DNA of 64,000 bases. It comes from Chloroflexi bacterium HGW-Chloroflexi-10. Lineage in GTDB: Bacteria > Chloroflexota > Anaerolineae > Anaerolineales > Anaerolineaceae. Location of the stretch: positions 107,329 to 171,328 of the forward strand of contig PHBZ01000013.1 in NCBI GenBank assembly GCA_002840755.1, read 5' to 3'. How positions within the stretch are numbered: position 1 is the first letter of the stretch; each line of letters starts with the position of its first letter. Under the pieces are notes generated by a model. That model was not told the origin of the DNA, ran no database searches, and saw only the letters and a list, made by a program, of their open reading frames with translations. The position numbers and the translations under genes were made by a program. Shown in pieces: positions 33,999-43,297 of the stretch.

Positions 33999-34861
33999 TG
34001 AATAACAACGTCTATTTAAAATGGCTGATACCCCTCATTTTTGTGTTGACTCTCTGCGCCACCCTGGCGGGTCTATGGCCGGCTGATGCCGAACCCTACG
34101 CCATTACCAATTTTCGTGGTGAGCAGGTAACTATCCACGCCGGTGGTTTATATTATTGGGATACGGTTAGCTCAGTGGCGCAGATGCAGGCTAATGACCT
34201 GGTAACCCTGATCGTGGGGCTGCCCCTTCTGGTAATCTCCTTCTGGTTAACCCTGCGCGGTTCACTGCGCGGGCGTTTGCTCCTCACCGGAACACTGGGA
34301 TTCATCCTCTATACCTACATTACCATGTGCTTTGGTGCGGCATATAACAAACTATTCCTGATTTACGTAAGCTTATTCAGTCTGAGCTTGTATGCCTTCA
34401 TTCTATGTATGTTGTCTTTTGATCTGAAGACACTCCCCAGCTATTTTTCGGATCGTCTGCCACGCAAAGGGATCGCTGCACTGCTCTTTTTTGCAGCTGC
34501 CTTTTTGATGCTGGCCTGGCTGGGACGCATTGCACCAACCTTACTTCAAGACCAGAATCCGGCATTGGAGAATGTTACCAGCATGTTCATCCAAGCCATG
34601 GACCTGGCACTAATTGTTCCATTGTGTATTTTATCTGCTATCTTGCTGCTGAAACGCAGACCATTAGGCTACCTGCTGGCCTCGATGGGTATGATGAAAT
34701 TTCTTACCATGGGACTGGCTGTCAGCGTAATGGGATTCAACATGGCGCGCGTGGGTGTGCCGGTCAGCATGGTTGAGTTGATTATTTTTCCCACCATCAC
34801 CCTGATCAATATAATTATGACGGCGATAATGCTGAAAAATATCAAGACGACTCACGTCTAA
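33998..34861 (+). CDS. Polytopic membrane protein, paralogue A, unknown function
   Basis: 287 residues, about seven TM helices. An extracytoplasmic loop after TM1 reads ITNFRGEQVTIHAGGLYYWDT, and a short helix pair contains LSLYAFILC. Both features recur in the next gene, so the two are paralogues. Start ATG 33998 overlaps the stop of the flavodoxin gene (TAATG), indicating coupling. No cofactor-binding motifs are visible. It may be the membrane partner of the exported flavodoxin. Confidence 0.72.
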   Translation: MNNNVYLKWLIPLIFVLTLCATLAGLWPADAEPYAITNFRGEQVTIHAGGLYYWDTVSSVAQMQANDLVTLIVGLPLLVISFWLTLRGSLRGRLLLTGTLGFILYTYITMCFGAAYNKLFLIYVSLFSLSLYAFILCMLSFDLKTLPSYFSDRLPRKGIAALLFFAAAFLMLAWLGRIAPTLLQDQNPALENVTSMFIQAMDLALIVPLCILSAILLLKRRPLGYLLASMGMMKFLTMGLAVSVMGFNMARVGVPVSMVELIIFPTITLINIIMTAIMLKNIKTTHV

Positions 34862-34889
34862 AAACGGTAAAGCCGTAAGAAGGATCTTT

Positions 34890-35777
34890 ATGAAACAATC
34901 GAAAACAATCTTTTTTCTTTCTCTCCTGATAGTCCTGCTGACAGCAGTGTACGCTGGGATAGGTTTATTCTCACAAGACGGGAAAGGACCATTTAATTTC
35001 ACAACACTGCACGGTGAAACTGTTGAAATATATGGACGGGGGATTTACCGCAATGACACAGCCTTCAAAGCACCCATCTTTCGCGGTACTGATGCAGTGA
35101 CGTTTTTTCTTGCTGTTCCGGCTCTCCTGGTAGCCTGTTACTTCGAACGTCGCTCGCATGGCACACTGCGCTCAAGGTTGTTTCTGACCAGTTTGCTAGC
35201 CTATTTTCTCTACAATTCCGCATCGCTAGCCCTTGGTACCGCATTTAACAGCTTATTGTTAATCTATATTGCGGTGGCATCACTCAGCTTATACGCTTTT
35301 ATCCTGGCATTTCGCTCCATCAATCTGACTGCCCTCGCAGCACAAACATCCACGAAACTGCCGCATCGCTGGATAGCCGTGTTTCTATTCCTGGCCGGAT
35401 TATCACTGGTCATCTGGATCATGGATATCGCCATCGCACTGATACAAAAAACCGTTCCCGCTAATCTGGGGCATTATCACACCGAATCTACCTACATTCT
35501 CGATCTGGGTGTTATTCTGCCTTCAGCCTATCTGGCCGGGGTATTAACCTGGACACGAAAACCACTGGGCACATTGTTAGCTGTTATTCTGATTATGCTT
35601 AACTTAAGTGTCGGTCTGGCAGTTGTTGGTCAAACCGTTATGATGATACTGGACGGAATTGTACTGAAACCATCCGAAATTGCTGCCTATGTAGCTCCCT
35701 TTGTTACCCTTGGCCTTTTGGCAATCGGATTAGTTATTGCGATATTCCATCATATCGCCAACCCTGAAAAACCATGA
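34890..35777 (+). CDS. Polytopic membrane protein, paralogue B, unknown function
   Basis: 295 residues with the same TM layout as the gene at 33998: TM1, loop FTTLHGETVEIYGRGIYRNDT, then GTDAVTFFLAVPALL and LSLYAFILAF. Sequence identity outside these blocks is low. ATG 34890 has AAGAAGGAT upstream. It ends the operon; no terminator hairpin is evident. Confidence 0.7.
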   Translation: MKQSKTIFFLSLLIVLLTAVYAGIGLFSQDGKGPFNFTTLHGETVEIYGRGIYRNDTAFKAPIFRGTDAVTFFLAVPALLVACYFERRSHGTLRSRLFLTSLLAYFLYNSASLALGTAFNSLLLIYIAVASLSLYAFILAFRSINLTALAAQTSTKLPHRWIAVFLFLAGLSLVIWIMDIAIALIQKTVPANLGHYHTESTYILDLGVILPSAYLAGVLTWTRKPLGTLLAVILIMLNLSVGLAVVGQTVMMILDGIVLKPSEIAAYVAPFVTLGLLAIGLVIAIFHHIANPEKP

Positions 35778-35936
35778 AGAAAATAATTACCCTGTTTTAT
35801 CCTGGTGTAACCTGATTTTTGGTAGCCGTATATGAGTTGTGAACTATTCTGATTTTATGTATATTTGTTTTGATGGTTTATTCTGACTGGTAGTGGATGC
35901 CAGTCTTCAATTGCAATAAAAAACAAGGAGCACAAC

Positions 35937-36122
35937 ATGAGCGAAGAAAAGAGAGAAAACGGATCACCGGATCGCAAAATGAAAGCGGGGATGTGGATTG
36001 GCATCGGTTTGGCGTTGGGTGCCGGGATCGGCGTCGCCATGGATAATATTGCACTGGGTGTTGGGATTGGCTTGGTTATTGGTGCAGTCATTGATCTGCT
36101 CCAGCAGCGTAAAGCAAAATAA
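35937..36122 (+). CDS. Small glycine-zipper membrane protein
   Basis: 61 residues with a strong ribosome site (AAGGAG, 7 nt before ATG). After a charged N-terminus (MSEEKRENGSPDRKMK), two Gly-rich hydrophobic stretches, WIGIGLALGAGIGVAM and ALGVGIGLVIGAVIDLL, resemble glycine-zipper helices; the C-terminus is basic. Such small proteins often oligomerise in the membrane; the function here is unknown. Confidence 0.75.
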   Translation: MSEEKRENGSPDRKMKAGMWIGIGLALGAGIGVAMDNIALGVGIGLVIGAVIDLLQQRKAK

Positions 36123-36279
36123 AAACATCAGCAAAAGATTCGTGCAGGCAAATCAATCCCACTTAACGATACAGTGGGATAATTTACAATCTCAAAACAA
36201 AATAAAGATATATGAGTTCCGGTCAGTTTTTGGCAGAATTCGATATAATCGGTATATTCAAAAACAATAGGAGTAAGAG

Positions 36280-36960
36280 ATGAAAAATCGTTTGAAATTA
36301 TTATTAGGTTTTAGCCTGCTCGTACTGGTTAGTCTGGCATGTGCCCTACCCTTTGGCGGAAATGATAGCAGTACGGATGGATCAACTCCCGTTAGTGATA
36401 ATGTGTTATTTAGTGATGATTTTTCCAACGAGAATTCTGGTTGGGATCGCGTTAGTGAAACAGACTATATCACCAATTATGAAAATGGCATTTACCGTAT
36501 TAATGTAAATGTAGCTGATTCGGATTACTGGGCCAACCCCGGTAAGAATTTTGAAGATGTGCGCATGGAAGTAGACGCTACCAAAGCTCAGGGACCGGAT
36601 GATAATGATTTTGGTGTGTTATGCCGTTATAAGAGCGTGGATGCATTCTACTTCTTCCTCATTTCCAGTGATGGCTATTACGGCATAGGTAAAGCAGTGG
36701 ATGGTAATCGTGATCTCATTGGACAAACCGAATTGCTCTTCAGTGAAGAGATTAATCTCGGACTCGATACCAATCATATCCGTGCGGATTGTGTTGGTTC
36801 AGAACTCAGCCTGTACGTAAATGACACGCTAATCGCCTCCGCAAGTGACAGTGAATACACCAGTGGGGATGTGGGGTTGATGGCCGGAACCTTCAGCACC
36901 GTCGGCACCGATATCCATTTTGATAATTTCATGGTCTACGATCCGGCAGCGATGGAATAG
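36280..36960 (+). CDS. Secreted lipoprotein with a jelly-roll (LamG-like) domain
   Basis: 226 residues. A lipobox LVSLAC puts the acylated Cys at residue 21. After a short Ser/Thr linker, the domain has FSDDFSNENSGWD, DFGVLCRYKSVDAFYFFLIS and the ending DIHFDNFMVYDP, typical of DUF1080/laminin-G-like carbohydrate-binding jelly rolls. ATG 36280 follows AGGAG. Probably surface-bound glycan or ligand binding; not proven. Confidence 0.75.
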   Translation: MKNRLKLLLGFSLLVLVSLACALPFGGNDSSTDGSTPVSDNVLFSDDFSNENSGWDRVSETDYITNYENGIYRINVNVADSDYWANPGKNFEDVRMEVDATKAQGPDDNDFGVLCRYKSVDAFYFFLISSDGYYGIGKAVDGNRDLIGQTELLFSEEINLGLDTNHIRADCVGSELSLYVNDTLIASASDSEYTSGDVGLMAGTFSTVGTDIHFDNFMVYDPAAME

Positions 36961-36992
36961 CAACCGCGGGTAATTTGGAAACAAATCATAAA

Positions 36993-37028
36993 ACCGCAAT
37001 CACAGCCTTGTGATTGCGGTTTTTATTT
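36993..37028. terminator. Bidirectional Rho-independent terminator
   Basis: A 12-bp perfect stem ACCGCAATCACA/TGTGATTGCGGT with a GCCT loop, TTTTATTT on the plus side and an A-rich stretch on the other. It sits between the convergent lipoprotein and DUF2804 genes and can serve both. Confidence 0.88.
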
Positions 37029-37051
37029 AAATGAGAATTAAAACCAAGAAA

Positions 37052-38092
37052 TTACCAGCGGGCGTGATGCTCTTCGGCAAAACCTTTCATACTCTGTACC
37101 GTAACGGTCTCACCCTGATCCGTCATCAGAGTGCCATTATATTCACCAAACATCTGATGCACTTCGGAATATAACAATTTGATATCCGTTTTGGCAGTCC
37201 GGTCATAGAAAGGAGTGAAGGTGAGCGACAGGCGTCCGTCATCCGATTGCATTTGCCAGGGCTTCATAAAATCACCGCTTGTGTAATTAAAATCCACCTT
37301 GCCCAGCTTATGTATTTTGCCCTCAAGGATGAAGGCGTTTTCGGTGGCAGCCGATGTATCGCCAAAGCCGTAGCCCAGGTTAAGACCTACCCGGCGTCCA
37401 TCTGTACAAAAACCAGAGGAGGAGGCCCAAACCCAGAAGGATTCATACGCCCATACTCCGCGTCCCCAATCCAGGTTGCCCAGACAGGTTTTAGGTGTGA
37501 TTGAAAACTCTTTGCCCTGGTACGATATCCGCCCGGAAGCCGGCATGCAGTTTATTTTGCGGTTGAAATAAAAACGTTTTTGCTCTATAGGTATAACCAG
37601 ATTCATCGATTCATGATCTGCTGGTTGATCCAGTCCGATTTCTGCTATCAATGGCAAGCCATTTTCAAAATTTTCCCAATTTACCTTCAGGCTACGTTTG
37701 CCAGGTTGAACATCAAAGGTCAATTGCACATTTTTGGATGCATAGTGGGTAATACCACTATCGCTGTTACGCGGAATTTGTACACCACCACCGAATGGCA
37801 ATGTTAACGTTTCTTCGTGGTGGCTGCGCGCCGTAAAATCCACCACATATGCAAATACCATCCCCAGGTAACCAATATCAGAAATGGTAAAAGAAAAAAA
37901 ATGCGTGGGCGTAGTGACACCATAATAATCCCAACGCTTCATACGCAGCGGCTGCAAAAAGTGCAGACGGTAAAAATGGGCATCTTCCAGATTGCTATCC
38001 AGCATAGGCTGGGGGGACCACCCGGCGGTATTTAGATATCCGTCGGATTTTAAAAGAGGGGTAGTTTGGATAATTTGGATTTGTCGAGACAT
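37052..38092 (-). CDS. DUF2804 family protein
   Basis: 346 residues matching the DUF2804 pattern, with NLDWGRGVWAYESFWVWASSSG and GLNLGYGFGDTS as conserved blocks and a beta-rich fold with lipocalin-like features. No signal peptide. Molecular role is unknown; related hydroxyneurosporene-synthase/CrtC-like beta-barrels hint at lipid handling, which I regard as weak. ATG 38092 follows GGAGAAACCC. It is the last of a three-gene minus-strand operon (40687, 40232, 38092) with short gaps. Confidence 0.82.
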   Translation of the reverse strand: MSRQIQIIQTTPLLKSDGYLNTAGWSPQPMLDSNLEDAHFYRLHFLQPLRMKRWDYYGVTTPTHFFSFTISDIGYLGMVFAYVVDFTARSHHEETLTLPFGGGVQIPRNSDSGITHYASKNVQLTFDVQPGKRSLKVNWENFENGLPLIAEIGLDQPADHESMNLVIPIEQKRFYFNRKINCMPASGRISYQGKEFSITPKTCLGNLDWGRGVWAYESFWVWASSSGFCTDGRRVGLNLGYGFGDTSAATENAFILEGKIHKLGKVDFNYTSGDFMKPWQMQSDDGRLSLTFTPFYDRTAKTDIKLLYSEVHQMFGEYNGTLMTDQGETVTVQSMKGFAEEHHARW

Positions 38093-38111
38093 GGGTTTCT
38101 CCTGGAATAAT

Positions 38112-40232
38112 TTATGGAATTAGGAAGATAATTTCCCAGAGATGGACGAAAGTTATTTCAGTGGCTTCGCTATCTTTCAGGGAAATGATTATCGTTTGCA
38201 GTGTATAGGGCTGATCAAAATCAATCTGCATATCTTTATTGCCATTGGTGCGTGAAGCAAATTGGCTAAACACCAAGGGCTCTTTACCATTCTGAAGAAA
38301 CACCCGCGCTTCAGCCTGCAATGCCTCAGAACCAACCCGAATTTGAACAGCATTCATTTGCACAGGCTGCGGAAAACGAATTTCCAGTACCAGCGGGTTA
38401 ACTTTATTGGTTCGCACCAATGTATTAAGATCTGCATCAAACAAATTAGCCACGCTGCCGCTATCCAGACGCGAATGTTCAATCTGCAGAGTTTGCGATT
38501 GCCAGTTTACACTATCTTCCACCAATTTATGCCGATTTTCATTCTCTTCCTGCAAGATCTGTTTAATTTCCGGCCGATAGGTTAAGTACACCAAATGAAA
38601 CATTGGCTGACCCTTGGGATTCTGGATGGTTTTAATGATCTCTACCGGTAAAAATTTTCCGGAGTCTGCAATATGAGCAAGTTGATCATTACGCAGAAGG
38701 AAGTAAAACTCACTCAATTCGGGACTCGAATTTTCCATGAACAATGCCAACTGGTCGTACTGAATATTCTGCATATACGGAAGAAAAAATCGTCGCAGCA
38801 GATCAGGCTGATCAATCCAGCCGCTGGAAATCGATATTTTGGCACGCGAATGCTGCGTTTTGATCTCTTTCACTGCCGTATAAACCTGCTCAGCACCGTA
38901 TTGGATACCGTTCAAGCCGTAATCTTTGGTCCATGCTGGCATCCCTAGCAGGCTGATACCCAATAAGCCCACTGCACCCAGACCGAACAAACCAAAACTA
39001 ATTTTGGTCTTCCAGCGTTGAAAAAGCAAATTGCGACGCGCAAGCCGGTTTACCCAGCGTTCCCAACCAATGGTAGTGAAAAGCGCAAGCGGGATAATAA
39101 CATAGGCAGCGCTTGGCAATTGATTTCCCTGCCATAGTGTCGCAGTCGGTGCCAGTAACAACAATATCCACAGGTAACGGGCGGCAGGTATATTTTTTCG
39201 CTCTTTGACAAGATGGATCATGCCGTATAGCAGGAACGGCAAGAGCAAAACCGACAAATAACCAAGCGGACCTAGCAGCCATTGGGCTGGCTGGCCGGTA
39301 AATATGCTGGTGGGCAGAAACCAGAAACCCGGATCAAAAGCAGCCAGGTAATTCAACAACAATTTACCCAGCAGGAACACGCCTTGATCCGAAATCCACT
39401 GCGGTGGGTTATTCTGTAACAGTTGCGTATAGGACTGTGGATGCTGGAAAAGAAAACGCACCCAGGGCAAGCAGCATAGCAGAGTCAGGCCAAAAGCTGC
39501 AAGAAATATTTTCCTATTGGCCCAATGATAGCGCCAATCTATTACCAATAGTATCAACACCGTAGATATGGACAGAATTTGCCCGGAAAGATTGCCATAA
39601 AACAGAATAGCCCCAACAAGAACCACGCCAAATGCATACTTTGTTGAACGAAAGCGATAGTGCAGGTAAAGCACCCAAAAAGCGGCATAGATTCCCAGCA
39701 GGGTCATTGCCGGAATAGCGCTGCGGGATAATAGCAACCAGGCACCACTGTTCGCCAGAATCAGGCCAACCAACCACCCCATGGATTGACCAAAAAATTC
39801 CTTTAAAAACTTAGCTAGCAGCCAGATACAAACCAGGCTGGCAAAAACCGAAAAACCGCGTGCCGTAAGTATGGAACTGCCAAAGCTGATATATGGCAGT
39901 ATCTGAATGTACACTGTACTGCCATAATCGAAGGCTGTTTGCATACCCCAGAATGCAGGCAATAGTTTCTCTTCCACACCCATAAAATTCTTTTGCAATA
40001 ATTCGCGGGTGAACACCTGGGTGGCTGCTTCCTGACTGCTAAACTGCAAGGGGAAACGATCCAATTGAATACCGAAAACAAAAAGGCAAACCAAAACGAC
40101 CCAAGTCGGCCCTCCAACGGCAGAAACCAGCCCAAAAATATCAGCGAACTTTTTTCTCAGGCGCTCATTTTTTTGCGCCGCGCGTTGTTTCACAAAAACG
40201 GGTCGAATTGATGCAGTTTGCGGATCAGTCAT
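38112..40232 (-). CDS. GT39-like membrane glycosyltransferase paralogue, catalytic Asp lost
   Basis: 706 residues, about 12 TM helices in the middle, related to the PMT/ArnT (GT-C) fold. The first luminal loop motif, normally DE, reads FSSQEAATQ with Gln67-Glu68 in place of Asp-Glu; the paralogue at 43298 has FTDEAIQ. Shared blocks are YGSTVYIQILPYI, LRFPQPV-like stretches and a C-terminal discoidin-like beta domain (~585-706, with IRVGSEALQAEARVFLQNG and VHLWEIIF). It may be inactive or use another residue. It follows the small gene at 40241 by 8 nt. Confidence 0.8.
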   Translation of the reverse strand: MTDPQTASIRPVFVKQRAAQKNERLRKKFADIFGLVSAVGGPTWVVLVCLFVFGIQLDRFPLQFSSQEAATQVFTRELLQKNFMGVEEKLLPAFWGMQTAFDYGSTVYIQILPYISFGSSILTARGFSVFASLVCIWLLAKFLKEFFGQSMGWLVGLILANSGAWLLLSRSAIPAMTLLGIYAAFWVLYLHYRFRSTKYAFGVVLVGAILFYGNLSGQILSISTVLILLVIDWRYHWANRKIFLAAFGLTLLCCLPWVRFLFQHPQSYTQLLQNNPPQWISDQGVFLLGKLLLNYLAAFDPGFWFLPTSIFTGQPAQWLLGPLGYLSVLLLPFLLYGMIHLVKERKNIPAARYLWILLLLAPTATLWQGNQLPSAAYVIIPLALFTTIGWERWVNRLARRNLLFQRWKTKISFGLFGLGAVGLLGISLLGMPAWTKDYGLNGIQYGAEQVYTAVKEIKTQHSRAKISISSGWIDQPDLLRRFFLPYMQNIQYDQLALFMENSSPELSEFYFLLRNDQLAHIADSGKFLPVEIIKTIQNPKGQPMFHLVYLTYRPEIKQILQEENENRHKLVEDSVNWQSQTLQIEHSRLDSGSVANLFDADLNTLVRTNKVNPLVLEIRFPQPVQMNAVQIRVGSEALQAEARVFLQNGKEPLVFSQFASRTNGNKDMQIDFDQPYTLQTIIISLKDSEATEITFVHLWEIIFLIP

Positions 40233-40240
40233 CGTGTGAT

Positions 40241-40687
40241 TTAGCGAAAGAATCCCAGTTGGATAACCTCTTCAGAACCATTAAGTAATATTTCCACAGG
40301 TGTAGTCGTTTGCCAGCCATCCGGCACCTGAACATTCAATATTTCTCCTTTTGAACAATTGCAGACACAGCCAGTTTTGAAAAGTAACAGTTTAGTTTCA
40401 CCGTTTTGATCCGTCTGTGCAGTCTTTTCACCCATGCTCATAGCAATAAAAGGTAAGGAACGTTCACCTTCATCTAGTGCGCCATTCTGGTTGTCGTCAT
40501 AGAAAGCATGGACCTGTGCAGTAGCCACGCCATCCACCTCTACCCACGGCGGAGGTACACAGGGGAAAAGCCCGGAAAAATAAAAAATCCCGGAAAGATA
40601 AATAATTACACCAAAAAGACTCAAAAGGATCAGAATAACCAGAATGATAGTGAAAAAACGTGAACCAAGTTTATCTTTTCGTTGCAT
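40241..40687 (-). CDS. Membrane-anchored protein with SdrD-B/prealbumin-like domain
   Basis: 148 residues from ATG 40687, which has a strong GGAGGAATT site. One TM helix (~13-35) is followed by an extracytoplasmic domain with AFYDDNQNGALDEGER, similar to the calcium-binding start of SdrD-B-like repeats, and a Cys-rich patch (TGCVCNCSKG). First gene of the operon with the GT39-like paralogue, so it may help anchor or fold that enzyme at the cell surface. Confidence 0.7.
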   Translation of the reverse strand: MQRKDKLGSRFFTIILVILILLSLFGVIIYLSGIFYFSGLFPCVPPPWVEVDGVATAQVHAFYDDNQNGALDEGERSLPFIAMSMGEKTAQTDQNGETKLLLFKTGCVCNCSKGEILNVQVPDGWQTTTPVEILLNGSEEVIQLGFFR

Positions 40688-40787
40688 AATTCCTCCGTTA
40701 CCAGACTTCATTATAAATCGAATCAATAAACCTGTTTGCTTTCAGAAGGGTAGATTGTTAAAATCATTTCAGATTGGAGAAGGAAAA

Positions 40788-41891
40788 ATGATCAAAAGGA
40801 ATGGAAAAACAGTCATTTTATTGGTTATAGTACTGGTGTTAACCCTCGCCTGTCAATTGGGAACCTCAACAACTGCCAATATCACCCCTATTGCAACCAC
40901 TTCTCCACAACTGCGCAAACTACCCACCCTTATTCCTACTACACCGGATGAAACAATGCAGAATACTCCTGTGACGAGTGAAGCTTATATCTATGCTCAT
41001 CCCAGCGGTGCATTTGAGATCCTTGTTCCAGCCGGCTGGGAGGAGGAAACCAGCGAATACGGCTCCGTTTTTTTGAGCGAACCTGGTGGGCAGGGAGTGG
41101 TGTATGTTACGGCTACCTATACCGGGTACGCATTGGATGGGCAAGCTTTTTCCACCTATCTCAATGCGCGCGAAGAAAATTTTTTTGAGGGGTTTGTCAA
41201 TTATCAGACTGTTTCTCGCGAGATCAATCCACTCCAGGACGCGGCCCAGGCAGTAAAAACCCTGGATTATGACGGAGTCCCACAATATGTAAGCAGTGTT
41301 TATTACCGTGCCGGCATGGCCGTTTATGCCATTGATTTCTGGATGGAAGCTGCAAGGCAAGTGGATTATTCGGATCTGTATACACAGGTGCAGGAAAGTT
41401 TTCGTTGGAATGCTGACAATGTTGTTGGATTCCCCATCTATAATTTTGTATGGACATTTTCAGACAACCAGAACCTGTTTTCCTTTGAAATCCCAATTTC
41501 ATGGCGTTACCGTTTTTGGGAAGAAAATGGAGACATTACCGATCAGTTTTGGGCGCCGGATGGGCTCGCAGTGATCCAACACACACTGATTCAAAATAGT
41601 TCGGGATTGTCCTATGAAAAACAAGCCCAGCGGGTATTGGATGTGTTAAAAATCGCTTTACCTGAAATTGTGCAAAACCCCATAATTGATAAAATCGATA
41701 TATTGGAAGATGGTCGTACCCGTTTCGAATGGACAGACGCTTCGGAAGGCTGGTTGGCCACAACCATTGTGCAGGAATATGAAGGAAAGCTACTGGCATT
41801 AACCGGTGTAACTTCTTCTGGTTACAGTGATGTTTTCCAATCCACCATTGACTATGGTCTGGAATGGTACAGTGTGCCCGCGGCAGAATAA
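40788..41891 (+). CDS. Secreted lipoprotein, unknown function
   Basis: 367 residues from ATG 40788 (GGAGAAGG upstream). A lipobox LTLAC puts the acylated Cys at residue 22, followed by a Thr/Pro-rich linker and two copies of a PsbP/Mog1-like alpha/beta domain (SGAFEILVPAGWEEE and LFSFEIPISWRYRFWEE). Similar lipoproteins with PsbP-like folds are frequent in this phylum; the role is unknown. Divergently transcribed from the operon starting at 40687. Confidence 0.72.
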   Translation: MIKRNGKTVILLVIVLVLTLACQLGTSTTANITPIATTSPQLRKLPTLIPTTPDETMQNTPVTSEAYIYAHPSGAFEILVPAGWEEETSEYGSVFLSEPGGQGVVYVTATYTGYALDGQAFSTYLNAREENFFEGFVNYQTVSREINPLQDAAQAVKTLDYDGVPQYVSSVYYRAGMAVYAIDFWMEAARQVDYSDLYTQVQESFRWNADNVVGFPIYNFVWTFSDNQNLFSFEIPISWRYRFWEENGDITDQFWAPDGLAVIQHTLIQNSSGLSYEKQAQRVLDVLKIALPEIVQNPIIDKIDILEDGRTRFEWTDASEGWLATTIVQEYEGKLLALTGVTSSGYSDVFQSTIDYGLEWYSVPAAE

Positions 41892-41902
41892 TAATACACA
41901 GT

Positions 41903-43144
41903 TTAGATGATTTCCAAAGCCTGATCCAAATCGTTAACCAGGTCTGGTAAATTTTCAATCCCTGCGGAAACACGCACCAGCCCATCGCTCACACCGGCTT
42001 TCAATCGTTCTTCCCGGGGCACATTGACATGGCTCATACTGGCTGGATGCTGCACCAACGTATCCACATTCCCCAGGGTGGTCACAAGACTCAGGACTTT
42101 AAGCTGGTTCATTAACGCAATGCCACCTTTCAGGCCACTGGTCAATTCAAAGGCGAGCATACCCCCAAAGGCCAACATCTGACGTGCCGCAATACCATGA
42201 CCAGGATGGTCCGGCAAACCGGGATAATAAACCCTCTCCACCTTATGGTGTTTTTGCAGCCATTGAGCAATCTGCATGGCATTTTCACAATGACGCTGCA
42301 TGCGCAGCTCGAAGGTTTTTAGACCTAAATGGGTGAGCCAGGCATCAAACGGCGAAGGCACAGCGCCATGCAGTTTCAGATGATTAAAAAGTTCTTTCCC
42401 AACCCACTCCAAATGTCTGCTGAGAACAATCCCCCCGATCACCACACCATGCCCGGAAAGGTATTTGGTGGTTGAATGTACTACTACATCCGCACCCAGG
42501 TTAAAAGGCCGCTGGCAGAATGGGCTGGCAAAGGTATTATCCACCAGCAACCAGGCACCATGCTGATGGGCAATTTGTGCGGTGGCTTGCAAATCCACAA
42601 TTCCCAGGTTGGGGTTGGTCGGGGTTTCGGCATATGCCAAACGGGCATGGGGATACTGCTCAAAGGCCTGCTGCCATTCATCAATAGTACCTGCCGGTAT
42701 CCAGACCACCTGAATTTGGTATTGGACAGCGATCTGCGTTAAAAAACTGTAGGTGGCTCCATAAATATTTTTTTGAGCAATGATAGTCTCTCCGCTTTTG
42801 ACACTGGCAATAATGGCGGCTGTAACGGCCGCCATTCCAGAAGCAAAAAGATGGCCGTCCACCAGAGTCTGCGGATCGCTCTGCGGCGATTTTTCCCACA
42901 GGTCGTAAGCCTCCAGTGCGGCAATCTTTTGCACCACCTGATGATGATTGGGGTTATCTATGCGCGTGTAATAATAACCGGGAGCTTCACCCTGAAACAT
43001 AGCTGCGCCGGTGGCGGCATCTGGCAAACGAAAAGCGGAAGTTTGATAAATGGGACTGACATGGGCTGTGTTGGTGGGTAAGCCTTCGGCATGGTGGTTG
43101 ACAAGTGTTGAAATGCCCTGTGGGCGAGTGGATTGTGAAGACAT
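41903..43144 (-). CDS. Cys/Met metabolism PLP enzyme (cystathionine gamma-synthase family)
   Basis: 413 residues, fold-type I PLP enzyme of the Cys/Met metabolism family. Motifs: YYYTRIDNPNHHQV, FASGMAAVTA, AETPTNP, LVDNTFASPF, and the Schiff-base Lys in VHSTTKYLSGH. ATG 43144 has AGGAGCGG upstream, so the longer frame start at 43177 is rejected. The family includes cystathionine gamma-synthase, gamma-lyase, methionine gamma-lyase and O-acetylhomoserine sulfhydrylase, which cannot be told apart safely. The length and the RIDNPNHH motif lean toward O-acetylhomoserine sulfhydrylase or methionine gamma-lyase. No SAM or T-box element is seen upstream. Confidence 0.9.
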   Translation of the reverse strand: MSSQSTRPQGISTLVNHHAEGLPTNTAHVSPIYQTSAFRLPDAATGAAMFQGEAPGYYYTRIDNPNHHQVVQKIAALEAYDLWEKSPQSDPQTLVDGHLFASGMAAVTAAIIASVKSGETIIAQKNIYGATYSFLTQIAVQYQIQVVWIPAGTIDEWQQAFEQYPHARLAYAETPTNPNLGIVDLQATAQIAHQHGAWLLVDNTFASPFCQRPFNLGADVVVHSTTKYLSGHGVVIGGIVLSRHLEWVGKELFNHLKLHGAVPSPFDAWLTHLGLKTFELRMQRHCENAMQIAQWLQKHHKVERVYYPGLPDHPGHGIAARQMLAFGGMLAFELTSGLKGGIALMNQLKVLSLVTTLGNVDTLVQHPASMSHVNVPREERLKAGVSDGLVRVSAGIENLPDLVNDLDQALEII

Positions 43145-43280
43145 AACCGCTCCTGATTTTTTCTGATTGAACCACAAAATAAGTTGTGCCTTTTTATGAC
43201 AGGGGGTAAGGTAGATGCTGATTTTTAGCGATACTCGGAAAATAGTTCCAGCTTATACGTACCCTGCATTTTCAATATAG

Positions 43281-43286
43281 TATAAT
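43281..43286 (+). promoter_or_regulatory. -10 box of the second GT39-like gene, near-leaderless
   Basis: TATAAT ends 11 nt before ATG 43298, leaving a 5' UTR of about 5 nt and no space for a Shine-Dalgarno. No clear -35 is present at 17 bp. Confidence 0.5.
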
Positions 43287-43297
43287 CGCTTAAAGCC

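Noticed and set aside
41903..43297. SAM or T-box riboswitch before the Cys/Met enzyme
   Set aside because: The 150 bases before ATG 43144 show none of the conserved SAM-riboswitch or T-box cores.
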